Of a DNA stretch of 64,000 bases, positions 34,794 through 43,590 are shown piece after piece. The position numbers and the translations under genes are program-made. A model generated the notes under the pieces. That model made no database searches. It was not told the origin of the DNA and was given only the letters and a program-made list of their open reading frames with translations. The first letter of the stretch is position 1; each line of letters starts with the position of its first letter. The stretch covers positions 5,022,001-5,086,000 of the forward strand of contig NZ_CP133671.1 in assembly GCF_031326345.1 (NCBI RefSeq), written 5' to 3'. The DNA is from Aureispira sp. CCB-E (GTDB lineage Bacteria > Bacteroidota > Bacteroidia > Chitinophagales > Saprospiraceae).

Positions 34794-35707
34794 TCTTTTT
34801 ATCCCTAAAATTACTTTTACTTAGTTTTCGTTTTATGTCATTTCTGAATGCTTGTAAAGTAAATTGCAATAATAGACGACTATTTGTCTATTTGCTACAT
34901 ACTTTACCTCTTAGCCTCCAACTCGTTATAAAAACAAAGTCGTCAAGCATGTTGAGTATTATAATATTCTATTTTATCAGCTAATTAATTGGTGGGAATG
35001 AGTGTCTATAATTATTAGAACGTTTATAGGGCATAAACTTCGTACATTTTTTAGTTTTTATTTAAAAAATAATCTAATAATTTTCTAGATTGTATATCTA
35101 AGATAAACATATTTAGAAAGTAAACAGAACTAGATTTCTTTTTTTATACATATTTAGTATTTCTTTAACGTTCCTGTTACATTATTGACTTGTATCTATC
35201 GTATTTTGTAATTAGTAGTTAGCTCTGCTACTCCCTAGGGTCGTGAGCTCGCATAGCTCGGTTCGCTACTACTACATGGTTTCAACGAGCTATTGGTAAT
35301 CCTAAAATGATTGTTTTTATTTAAAAATATAAGATATAGAACTATGGTTCTTCCCTAGTGCCTTCAAAAACCACACCACATTGATTAACAACTCAATACA
35401 AAACATCCAATATACTCATCTCAATAAATTAATTTTTATCATAATTGTCTAAAAACTTGTATTAACAAAGGCTTACAAAAATTTCAACTAAAATTAACAT
35501 ATAAAATTCTATTCGGCATTTAATTTTATATCCTCTTTATACTGTAGTAAAGACCAAACATAGCCAAAATATAATTTCCTATTTTTCATTTTTTAAACTG
35601 CCAAGGTGGTTTTAAAAGGAAAGTCCTTTTTTCAGTATGAACATTTTTAGTTAATTTAGCACTTTCAATGTATCAATCAATTTGATTAAAATTAAGATAA
35701 GACCATT
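34794..35707. other. Large divergent intergenic region (914 bases)
   Basis: It separates the minus-strand TPR gene and the plus-strand lamin-tail gene and so contains both promoters. Most is AT-rich without genes. It holds a copy of the dispersed repeat at 35218-35290 and a short hairpin AAAAGGA-aag-TCCTTTT (35614-35630) followed by T residues, about 75 bases before the lamin-tail start, which could act in attenuation. No open frame of note is visible. Confidence 0.55.
35218..35290 (+). repeat. Dispersed palindromic repeat, composite copy b
   Basis: The left part GTTAGCTCTGCTACT (35218-35232) resembles the start of the element; after about 30 bases with a GAGCT/AGCTC hairpin, the core reads CGCTACTACTACATGGTTTC and continues AACGAGC (35264-35290). 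The block between the two parts is not found in the other copies. Confidence 0.6.
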
Positions 35708-37165
35708 ATGAAAAAATTATTTTCTACTCTTTCTGCTATGTTGTTGGTAAGCTTTGCAGCACAATCACAAGTAGTAATTAATGAAATTCTTTATAACGTT
35801 CCTGGTAGTGGAGAAAATGAAGAGTTTATTGAACTGTACAATGCAGGGTCATCTACAGTTAACTTGCAAAACTACACATTTACACAAGGTGTAACCCATA
35901 CCTTTGGCGCAGATACAATTGCTGCTGGTGGTTACTTTGTAATTGCTTCTGATTCTGCAGCTTTCCACACTGCATTTGGAATGGCTCCTAATGCTGTTTG
36001 GACAAATGGAGGTTTGTCTAATGGTGGAGAGGATGTTACTATTTACGATGGTGCAGGTACACTTGTTGACTCTGTTGACTATGAGACTTCTGCTCCTTGG
36101 CCAACCAATGCTGCTGGTGGAGGTCGTTCTTTGCAATTATGTGATCCTCTAACGGACAACATTCTTGCTGCTAGCTGGGGAACTTCAAATGACTTTGCTG
36201 GTTTGAATGGTACAACAGGTACAGACTCATTGTTTGCAACTCCTGGTATGATGAACAACTGTGTTGTTGTTGTTCCACCACCACCACCAAGCTATCCATT
36301 GTATACTTTTGACCAAATCAATGATGTTGATACTAGTGGTAATGCCGATTCTTTAAATGTAACTTGCGAGTTGAGAGGAATTGCTCATTGTATTGACCTT
36401 AGAGGTGGTAATGGATTAGATTTTCCTTTTGCTAACAGTGACAATAGCGCTGGTATTAGAGTATTCTCTTTCAACGATGTAGATGCTTATAGCGTTACAG
36501 AAGGTGACTCTCTACACATTTGGGGAACTGTTTCTCAATTTAATGGTTTGTTACAATTTGCTCCAGATAGTATTGCTGTTATTTCTCAAGGTAATCCAAC
36601 TGCTAGCCCAGCAACCGTAACTCAATTGAATGAGTCTTGGGAAAATAGACACGTTATGTTTGCAAACATGTCTTTAGTAGATACTGCTGAATGGACAGGA
36701 ACTGGTTCTGGTTTTAACGTTCGCATTACAGATGGTAGCGCAGATACAATCACACTTCGTATTGACAACGATGTTGATTTGTACAACATGCCTGCTCCTC
36801 TAGGAACATTTAGCATCTCTGGTTGGGTGACTCAATTTGATCCTTCTGCTCCTCGCAACGAAGGATACACCTTGTCTACTTGTGGTATGAATATGATTAC
36901 AAGCACTGCAAAGGTAAACAACAAAAAAGAGCAACCAATTACTCTTTTCCCTAATCCAGCTGCTAGTGTTTTGAACATCCAAAGCGCAACAGAAATTCAA
37001 ACAGTAATGGTTCACAATACACTTGGACAAACTGTATTGAACGTTACTAATATCAACGCCTATACCACTCAAATTGCTACCAATGACTTAGAAAATGGTG
37101 TTTATATCATTTCTATCGTTACTGGTAACCAAGTAATGACACAACAATTCCAAGTTGTAAAATAA
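35708..37165 (+). CDS. Lamin-tail-domain protein with T9SS sorting domain
   Basis: A 485-residue secreted protein: signal peptide (about 1-20, AAQSQ), a lamin-tail domain (about 21-140, VVINEILYNVPGSGENEEFIE, with later EDVTIYDGAGT), a proline-rich linker (PPPPPSYP near 195), a nucleic-acid-binding-like or DUF5689-type beta region (about 200-390) and a type A T9SS sorting domain (about 410-485, LFPNPAASVLNI ending TQQFQVVK). It should be exported through the outer membrane and attached to, or released from, the cell surface. A strong double-hairpin terminator follows. Confidence 0.9.
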   Translation: MKKLFSTLSAMLLVSFAAQSQVVINEILYNVPGSGENEEFIELYNAGSSTVNLQNYTFTQGVTHTFGADTIAAGGYFVIASDSAAFHTAFGMAPNAVWTNGGLSNGGEDVTIYDGAGTLVDSVDYETSAPWPTNAAGGGRSLQLCDPLTDNILAASWGTSNDFAGLNGTTGTDSLFATPGMMNNCVVVVPPPPPSYPLYTFDQINDVDTSGNADSLNVTCELRGIAHCIDLRGGNGLDFPFANSDNSAGIRVFSFNDVDAYSVTEGDSLHIWGTVSQFNGLLQFAPDSIAVISQGNPTASPATVTQLNESWENRHVMFANMSLVDTAEWTGTGSGFNVRITDGSADTITLRIDNDVDLYNMPAPLGTFSISGWVTQFDPSAPRNEGYTLSTCGMNMITSTAKVNNKKEQPITLFPNPAASVLNIQSATEIQTVMVHNTLGQTVLNVTNINAYTTQIATNDLENGVYIISIVTGNQVMTQQFQVVK

Positions 37166-37173
37166 GATCTATA

Positions 37174-37242
37174 CAAAACGATTAACCTCGTTTTGCAAAA
37201 ATCTAAATACTGGACTAGTTTCTGGTATTTAGATTTTTTTTT
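37174..37242 (+). terminator. Double-hairpin terminator after the lamin-tail gene
   Basis: A first stem, CAAAACG/CGTTTTG, is followed by a 12-bp perfect stem AAATCTAAATAC (37199-37210) with GTATTTAGATTT (37225-37236) and a T run. It lies just after the stop. Confidence 0.85.
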
Positions 37243-37335
37243 GTCTAGTTTTTTATTAAAACGTCTTGAATTGAAAGCTTTTAATTTTTAGCTCCTTAAA
37301 ATGAGTAATACCAATCTTAAATCAATTCCTTAACA

Positions 37336-37821
37336 CTAATTATCTAGTATTTCTAAATCTTCCTCTTCTTCAGATTTTTTTAGACAAAAGAACACTACTA
37401 GAAATAAAAAATAACCTAGATTAAATATAGAAATATTATCAAAAGGATGATATTTTTTTTTAATTCGGCTGTATTCATCACTTCTAAAATTGTAGCTATA
37501 TTCCTCATAATTAAGATGAAAATTAATTATTTCATTATAGTTCATGAATACGCCAACCAACATGACAACATCTAGGACAACAGCCGATAAGAGCCAATAA
37601 TTGTTATTTTTTTGTTCTGAAAAATAGTTCCACACTAGCATCTTAATCAAAAACAAACCAGCAAGTATCCCAAGCACTTCCCTAACATCATATAAAGGGC
37701 GACCGCTCAGATCTAGAGAATGTTGAACAAATAATTTCAGTTCTGTATAAGCTAATAATCCTAAACAAGCTATTAGTAGGTAACTAAAAGGATTTAAAAA
37801 TATTTTTTTAAATTTAATCAT
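37336..37821 (-). CDS. Hypothetical membrane protein (161 aa)
   Basis: About four membrane segments (about 13-27, 47-62, 77-94 and 132-146) with a charged loop (EYSYNFRSDEYSRIKKKY) and an acidic tail (KKSEEEEDLEILDN). I do not recognise a family. It is a single minus-strand gene divergent from the unknown plus-strand gene at 37906, 84 bases away. Confidence 0.65.
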   Translation of the reverse strand: MIKFKKIFLNPFSYLLIACLGLLAYTELKLFVQHSLDLSGRPLYDVREVLGILAGLFLIKMLVWNYFSEQKNNNYWLLSAVVLDVVMLVGVFMNYNEIINFHLNYEEYSYNFRSDEYSRIKKKYHPFDNISIFNLGYFLFLVVFFCLKKSEEEEDLEILDN

Positions 37822-37905
37822 TTTAAGTAGTATGTCTGAGAAGCTATTTAAAAGAATACCTACAACGAAGTATTATCAAATTAAAACGCTCATAAAAATC
37901 AATCA

Positions 37906-38730
37906 ATGCAACTAGAATTTAAAGTAGATAAAATTGTCCAATATTTAGAACAATACAAAGATCGATTACCTAGTTTGTACCAGTGGAAATCAAAAAGTGA
38001 AAAGTTAGTTGATTTAAAGGTGATCTCTTCAAAGGAATTAAAGGAAGTAAATGCGATCAAAAACCTTTATGAGAAAGAGCTTTTTTTAAAACCAAAAATC
38101 CAACAAGCTCTTTCTTCTTCTGTACTTAAAAATCAAGCTTTGTTCGATGAAATTTGCCTTTGGATTATCAAAGAATGGGGAGGTATAAGAGGAGCAAAAG
38201 ACTCGGATACGTTGCAACTACTAGAAATATATAAAAACAACTCTACTCCTTCATTTCATAGAATTGCAAGTTCCTCTAAGGTTGGCTCATTCATGTTTCC
38301 CGAAAAGTATATTATTTATGATTCAAGAGTAGCATATGCCCTAAATTGGATTCTCTTATCTGAAAATGCTAGCAATAAATTTTTCCCTATTCCAGAAGGA
38401 AGAAATTCTAAAATGTTAGCTTTTGATATGAATGTATTAATTCGCTTAAAGAACATTGAAAAATATCAAGAAAATCAATTAAGTGATTTAGATAACCGAC
38501 AGTATATAAACAAGAGAGATAAAGATTGTTTTATACCAAAAGAATCGGCTTATGAAGTGCTAAATAAATTAGTAATACAAATTCATCAACAGCTTTGGAA
38601 AGGAGATAAAGAGAAAACAAAAAAGCTATACTTCACAGAAATGTTACTCTTCTCGATTGCTGATAAAGAAATTTACAGTGATATAACTAAAAGGGTTACG
38701 CTTGGTATTACTCCAAATCATACACTATAA
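37906..38730 (+). CDS. Hypothetical protein, possibly an OGG-fold DNA-glycosylase relative
   Basis: A 274-residue soluble protein without signal peptide. The central block EWGGIRGAKDSD, FHRIASSSKVGSFMFPEKY and IIYDSRVAYALNW recalls a family of uncharacterised proteins often found near restriction or defence genes, some of which are annotated as an OGG-type DNA glycosylase fold. I make this link from memory of the motif and with low certainty. In this window its neighbours are not defence genes. It ends before a two-way terminator. Confidence 0.55.
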   Translation: MQLEFKVDKIVQYLEQYKDRLPSLYQWKSKSEKLVDLKVISSKELKEVNAIKNLYEKELFLKPKIQQALSSSVLKNQALFDEICLWIIKEWGGIRGAKDSDTLQLLEIYKNNSTPSFHRIASSSKVGSFMFPEKYIIYDSRVAYALNWILLSENASNKFFPIPEGRNSKMLAFDMNVLIRLKNIEKYQENQLSDLDNRQYINKRDKDCFIPKESAYEVLNKLVIQIHQQLWKGDKEKTKKLYFTEMLLFSIADKEIYSDITKRVTLGITPNHTL

Positions 38731-38757
38731 TTGTTAGTAACAATACTGCCAACTAGC

Positions 38758-38801
38758 AATAAAAAAACATGAGTGATCCTTTAAATGGGATGACTCATGT
38801 T
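38758..38801. terminator. Two-way terminator between convergent genes
   Basis: AAACATGAGT (38764-38773) pairs with ACTCATGTTT (38792-38801), with a CC/GG step inside. An A run on the left gives the minus-strand LRR gene (which ends at 38830) a T tail; the plus-strand side has a weaker T-rich tail. Confidence 0.78.
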
Positions 38802-38829
38802 TCTATTAAATCTATAATGTTGTGTTTTA

Positions 38830-40347
38830 TCAAAATTCAACAATCGCATTGGGAAACATAGTTCTAGCTTCTTCAACTTGAGCTTCGGTCAAAGGATTAT
38901 CTGACAAATACAACTCTTGTAGATTGCCAAAGTGCGACAAGACAGCTGGCAAACTTGTAAAATTATTATTCCGCAAATCTAAAAAGCGCAAATTTTCTAA
39001 TTGAGCCAAATCATCAGGCAAACTAGACAACTGATTATCAGAAACATCCAAATCTTCTAAATGAGTCAAGGCACAAATTCCTGAAGGCAATGTTCTAAAT
39101 CTATTTTCTTCTAAATTTAACCATACCAGCAAAGGCAACGCTCCAATTTCTTCTGGTAGTTCTGACAATTCGTTAAAACTCAAATCTAGTCGTTCTAAAC
39201 TTTCCAATTGCCCAATTTCTTTATCTATCGTTGTCAATTGGTTGGAATTAAGATACAGCTCTTTTAAGTCATATAAGTTATAAAGAGCGGGGTGAATGTG
39301 CGTGATTTCATTTTCTTTACAATCCAACCAAGTCAGCTTGCTTAATGCCCCTAGTGCTTCTGGTAATTCTTTGATCTTATTTTCTGACAAATCCAACCAT
39401 TCTAGTGCTTGTAAATTTGATATGTCCTCTGGAATATTGACCAAACCTGTTGTTGTTAAATCTAGTTCTTGAAGTTGTGTTAACTTAGCAACAACCGAAA
39501 CCCATCCCCCAAAGTTATTGTGTTCTAAATTCAAACGAGTTAATGCTTGGAGATTTTTCATTGATTCAGGAAGCGTCGTTAATTGGTTGCTTCTTAAATC
39601 CAACCATTCGACACCTACTAAATTACCAATTGACTCTGGAATAGCTTTTAACTTATTTTCAGATAAATCCAACCACTCCAAGTTGATTAAATTACCGATT
39701 GACTCTGGCAGTTCTTCAGCCTCAATCCCCGTCAAGTCCAATTCTCTCAGTTTAATTAATTGGCAAATAGATTCAGGTAGTTTACCAAAGGGATTTTCTT
39801 CCAAATCTAGCCATTCTAACTCTTGTAATTGAGCTATCTCCTCAGGCAAATCCGTCAATTGATTATCTGATAAATCGAGCCATTCTAACGCCTTTAATTC
39901 GCAAATAGAAGCAGGCAAAGCTTCTAACTCATTAATTTCTAGATTGAGTTTCTTCAGCTTTTTTAACTGCCCAAAAGAGCTCGGCAAAGCACGTAATTTG
40001 TTATTTTTTAAATCTAACCAATCCAAAGCGGTTAAATCTCCAAAATTACTAGGTAATTCCTCAAAATCGTTTGCAGATAAATCCAACCATCTCAACTCTG
40101 ACAAGTTCGACATTAGTACGGGCAAATTTGCTAAATAATTATCAGACAAATCTAGCCAATGCAAGCTACGAATTTCTGTAATTTCATCTGGCAAATTCAT
40201 TAAATTATTGCGCTCTAGATTCAGTCGTTCCAATCCTTTCACTTGGTTTAGTCCAGACGGAACAGCGCTTAAATTTTTTCCACTCCAATCTACTTCTATT
40301 ACTTGTTCTTCTTCTAAGTATATTTTTAATTGTTCCTCTACATTCAT
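38830..40347 (-). CDS. Leucine-rich-repeat protein (505 aa)
   Basis: The protein is a nearly unbroken run of about 20 leucine-rich repeats of 23 residues, each following LPxxIxxLxxLxWLDLxxNxL; residues 20-500 are repeat, with only a short cap before. There is no signal peptide, transmembrane segment or T9SS tail, so it should be cytoplasmic. Such repeats form a curved binding surface for a partner protein. The next LRR gene lies 43 bases upstream on the same strand, and the two are clearly related. Partner and role are unknown. Confidence 0.9.
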   Translation of the reverse strand: MNVEEQLKIYLEEEQVIEVDWSGKNLSAVPSGLNQVKGLERLNLERNNLMNLPDEITEIRSLHWLDLSDNYLANLPVLMSNLSELRWLDLSANDFEELPSNFGDLTALDWLDLKNNKLRALPSSFGQLKKLKKLNLEINELEALPASICELKALEWLDLSDNQLTDLPEEIAQLQELEWLDLEENPFGKLPESICQLIKLRELDLTGIEAEELPESIGNLINLEWLDLSENKLKAIPESIGNLVGVEWLDLRSNQLTTLPESMKNLQALTRLNLEHNNFGGWVSVVAKLTQLQELDLTTTGLVNIPEDISNLQALEWLDLSENKIKELPEALGALSKLTWLDCKENEITHIHPALYNLYDLKELYLNSNQLTTIDKEIGQLESLERLDLSFNELSELPEEIGALPLLVWLNLEENRFRTLPSGICALTHLEDLDVSDNQLSSLPDDLAQLENLRFLDLRNNNFTSLPAVLSHFGNLQELYLSDNPLTEAQVEEARTMFPNAIVEF

Positions 40348-40390
40348 TGTTATATGCTTATGCTGATTGTATCCTATTCTGACTTGAAAT

Positions 40391-42067
40391 TTAATCTAAA
40401 TCAAAATAAATATTTGTATGGGGTAATAATTCTATAATCGTTTCTTTTTCTTCCTCTCTAAAATAATTGCCTTCTAAATACAACTCTTCTAAAACATTTG
40501 CCAACAATCCCAACTCCATAGGTAATTCGGTCAATTGATTATTTCTCAAATCCAACCAACGGAGTTTTTCTAAACTTACAATCAAATCAGGAACATTGCT
40601 AATTTCATTATCTGACAAGTCCAATTCTTTGATTCGATGCAAACTAAAAACCTCTCTAGGAATAGTAGACAAAGCATTTCCTTCTAAATTGAGTCGTTCC
40701 AAGCGTTGTAGTTGTGTAAAATTGGCAGGCAAATCTTCCAATTCGTTATAGCTAAGATCTAATTTCTTAAGTTTAACCAACTCCCCTATTTCTGTCCCTA
40801 ATTCTAAGAATAAATTATACTCTAAGTGCAGTTCTTTTAGGCTCGTTAAGCGAGCAAATCCTGTTGGCAAATTATCCAATTGATTTTCTCTCAAATCTAA
40901 GATTTCCAACTTAGGCAACTCTCCTATTTGTTCTGGTAATTCTTCCAAAAAGTTTTCTGACAAGTCCAAGCGTTTTAAGTTGGTCAACTTACAGATAGAA
41001 TAAGGCAATTGCTTTAGTTCTATTCCTGTTAAATCTAAGTCTTTCAAATTAGATAATTCGCAGATCACTAAGGGCAAATGCTCTAATGGATTCAACTCGA
41101 TATTGAGTACTTCTAGATTTTTTAATGCTCCAAAACTTTTAGGCAAATACTCCAACTGATTCTCACTAACATCAAACTGAGTCAAAGATTCGAGTGCTCC
41201 AAAGCTTTCTGGCAAAGCCTCTAAATAATTAGAGGATGCATTTAGATATTTTAAGTTTTTTAAACGTCCAATCTCTTCAGGCAAGGCAACCAATTGGGTG
41301 GCAATTACATCGAGTCGTTGCAATTTGCTCAATAAGCCAATTGTCTTAGGCAAGCGTGTTAGTGGATTCCCTTCAATATTAAGCTCCATTAAGCCTGAAA
41401 GTTGTTCCAAAACAGTTTCTAAATTTTGAATTTTATTGTGGCTAATATCCAAATAAATTAACTCCTTGCAAGTTCCAATATTAGAAGTTAAGGTTTTAAA
41501 GTTATTAATAGACAAATCTAGCCATTTTAGCCCTGCTAAATTTCCAAAATTATCCGATAACGAATGAATTCGAGTATCTGACAAATCAAGGACTTCTAAT
41601 TGAGATAGTTGTCCTATCACCTCTGGTATTATTTTTAGTGGGTTGCTCTCTAATTTAAATGAACGTAGTTTCTTTAAATTAGCTAATTCAAGTGGTAAAG
41701 TTGTTAATTTATTTTGTTGTAAACCTAATATTTCCAGCTCTGACAATTCGCATAAAGCCAAGGACAAAAACTGCAATTCATTACTAGAGCAGTTGAAAGA
41801 GCGTAAGGCTTTGAGTTGAGCAATTTTTTCTGGTATTTCAGCTATAAAATTATGCTCTACATTGAGTTCTTGCAAAGAGATTAGGCTACACAAATCGTCG
41901 CACAATTCGCTCAACGCATTGCCAGATAAATCTAGCGCCCCCAAGTTTTCGGTTTCCAAAACTTGAGCGGGCAACTGCTCTAACGACTGGTCACTCAAAT
42001 CTAAGTTATTAAGTGTTGCATTTGTTCTCGTATCCAGTATCTTCTCTATTGTCTTATTAATATCCAT
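40391..42067 (-). CDS. Leucine-rich-repeat protein (558 aa)
   Basis: A paralogue of the next gene, made of about 22 LRRs of 23 residues (LPxxIxxLxxLxxLDLxxNxL) from residue 20 to the end. It lacks a signal peptide. Repeats such as LPEEIGRLKNLKYLNASSNY and LPYSICKLTNLKRLDLSENF are typical. The two genes are 43 bases apart on the minus strand and were probably made by duplication, but they differ in repeat number and in most repeat sequences, so it is an old event. Function unknown. Confidence 0.9.
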   Translation of the reverse strand: MDINKTIEKILDTRTNATLNNLDLSDQSLEQLPAQVLETENLGALDLSGNALSELCDDLCSLISLQELNVEHNFIAEIPEKIAQLKALRSFNCSSNELQFLSLALCELSELEILGLQQNKLTTLPLELANLKKLRSFKLESNPLKIIPEVIGQLSQLEVLDLSDTRIHSLSDNFGNLAGLKWLDLSINNFKTLTSNIGTCKELIYLDISHNKIQNLETVLEQLSGLMELNIEGNPLTRLPKTIGLLSKLQRLDVIATQLVALPEEIGRLKNLKYLNASSNYLEALPESFGALESLTQFDVSENQLEYLPKSFGALKNLEVLNIELNPLEHLPLVICELSNLKDLDLTGIELKQLPYSICKLTNLKRLDLSENFLEELPEQIGELPKLEILDLRENQLDNLPTGFARLTSLKELHLEYNLFLELGTEIGELVKLKKLDLSYNELEDLPANFTQLQRLERLNLEGNALSTIPREVFSLHRIKELDLSDNEISNVPDLIVSLEKLRWLDLRNNQLTELPMELGLLANVLEELYLEGNYFREEEKETIIELLPHTNIYFDLD

Positions 42068-42215
42068 CTACACACGAATTAAGGCGTTTCTTTTCGCTAA
42101 AAAAAAGTTCTTGATTTTTCTTGGATGGCATCCAAGCATTCAACTTATTTTTCACGTTCCTAAATTAACAAAGTTTTCTTGATTCTCACAACAAAACTCT
42201 CAAGGGATAAATGTA

Positions 42216-43457
42216 TTAGTGAAAAATAATTTTGGTTTGAATATTCTGCTTACGAACATCCTTGAATGCAATATTTAAATAATAAACCCCAGCAGGCAAA
42301 TTTTGACGCGACAGACTCCAATTGGTCGTTACTATATCACTTTGTTCAAACACTTTTTGTCCTACACTATTATATAATAAGACAGCGTACGCTCCTTTAT
42401 CCTCCTCCAATGCTATGTTAATATATTGAGTAGCGGGGTTTGGATACACCAACACCTTGCTCCCTTCTGTGGCAATAGACAACTTAGAGGTTGTTATTGG
42501 GCACAAGATTTCGTGTAAAAACATCGCTATTCCAGTAAAAACAGAATCTTGCCATTGTGGATTAGTTACATAGCTAACATGTCCATTGCTATTGGGAATT
42601 GTAATCAATACATTGGGAATACCCAAAGCAGTTGCGGTGTCGGCAATTACTTGGCTTCCTTCTAAATAAGAAATGGGGAAACCTGCAATGGTAGAATACC
42701 CTTGCCCGTACGGTACAATATCATCGTTATCATCGTGCACACTAAATACAGGAACGTCATTCATATCCACCCAAGAAGCATTCCCCAATGCTCCCGATAA
42801 GTTTAAAACACCTTGCACTTCTGATGAATATTGCGTATTTGTTGTTGTGTTTCCTTCAAAACCACCGTTATTATGAATTGCTGTTAGAATATGAGGTGGA
42901 ATATTATCAGTAGTATCTAAATAAGCAGTGTGCAACGCCATAATAGCCCCTGCCGATCCTCCTCCTACAAAAATTGCGTTCGTATCAATATTGTATAAAT
43001 TAGCCGTAGCGGCATCCTCTCTAAAATAACGTATAGAAGCCTTCATATCTCCAATCGCTTTCACCACCACATCAGCAAAGACAACCGAATCAGGAAAAGG
43101 GACAAAAGGACCATCGTACAATCTATAATCGATAGTTGCTGTTACATAGCCATGCTGTGCATAGTAATGACAAAGCGGTGCCATATCTGTTCGTTCTCCC
43201 AAAATAAAACTTCCTCCAAAAGCCAATATTATCAATGGTCGTTTGCTGACTGTATCAGTTGCAGGTTGATAAACATCCATATACAAACTATCTACATTAC
43301 CTTGATAAGTCGTATTGACACCAAAGAGCAGGTTAAATGTAGTATCTATATCTGTAAAAATAGTATCCAAATAACGAGAATTGTTACAAGTAGGATGCTG
43401 TGCTTGGCTTCCTTGAGTAATCAAGAGGACAAACAATAAGTAGCAATGTTTTATCAT
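42216..43457 (-). CDS. T9SS-exported alpha/beta-hydrolase (esterase), copy 1
   Basis: A 413-residue secreted hydrolase: a signal peptide (about 1-19), an alpha/beta hydrolase core with the oxyanion motif LAFGGSF, the nucleophile elbow GGGSAGA, a late acidic HDDNDDIVP and the catalytic histidine in SNGHVSY, and then a T9SS sorting domain (about 335-413, VYPNPATQYINI, TKIIFH at the end). The mature protein should be on the surface or outside the cell. It is a tandem paralogue of the upstream gene (43591-44850), with the same motif order. Ester substrate unknown. Confidence 0.92.
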   Translation of the reverse strand: MIKHCYLLFVLLITQGSQAQHPTCNNSRYLDTIFTDIDTTFNLLFGVNTTYQGNVDSLYMDVYQPATDTVSKRPLIILAFGGSFILGERTDMAPLCHYYAQHGYVTATIDYRLYDGPFVPFPDSVVFADVVVKAIGDMKASIRYFREDAATANLYNIDTNAIFVGGGSAGAIMALHTAYLDTTDNIPPHILTAIHNNGGFEGNTTTNTQYSSEVQGVLNLSGALGNASWVDMNDVPVFSVHDDNDDIVPYGQGYSTIAGFPISYLEGSQVIADTATALGIPNVLITIPNSNGHVSYVTNPQWQDSVFTGIAMFLHEILCPITTSKLSIATEGSKVLVYPNPATQYINIALEEDKGAYAVLLYNSVGQKVFEQSDIVTTNWSLSRQNLPAGVYYLNIAFKDVRKQNIQTKIIFH

Positions 43458-43472
43458 TGGCTAGACTAGTTT

Positions 43473-43510
43473 AAATAAAAAAATGTCCTGTCTAAAAAAA
43501 GACAGAACAT
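43473..43510 (-). terminator. Terminator between the two esterase genes
   Basis: On the minus strand ATGTTCTGTC pairs with GACAGGACAT (one T-G pair) around TTTTTTTA, followed by T residues. It closes the gene that ends at 43591 and lies before the next esterase start. Confidence 0.82.
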
Positions 43511-43590
43511 TAAGATACAATTTATTTTTGAAAATCGTTCGATAAAATCACATTGCCACCACAAGCATCTGGCAAGTATTCTAAGAAAAA

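Noticed and set aside
39518-39832. A 104-codon open frame opposite the first LRR gene
   Set aside because: The repeats of the LRR gene produce periodic antisense frames; these are shadows.
38830-42067. Surface-exposed adhesin interpretation of the LRR proteins
   Set aside because: Neither protein has a signal peptide or T9SS tail, so surface display is not supported.
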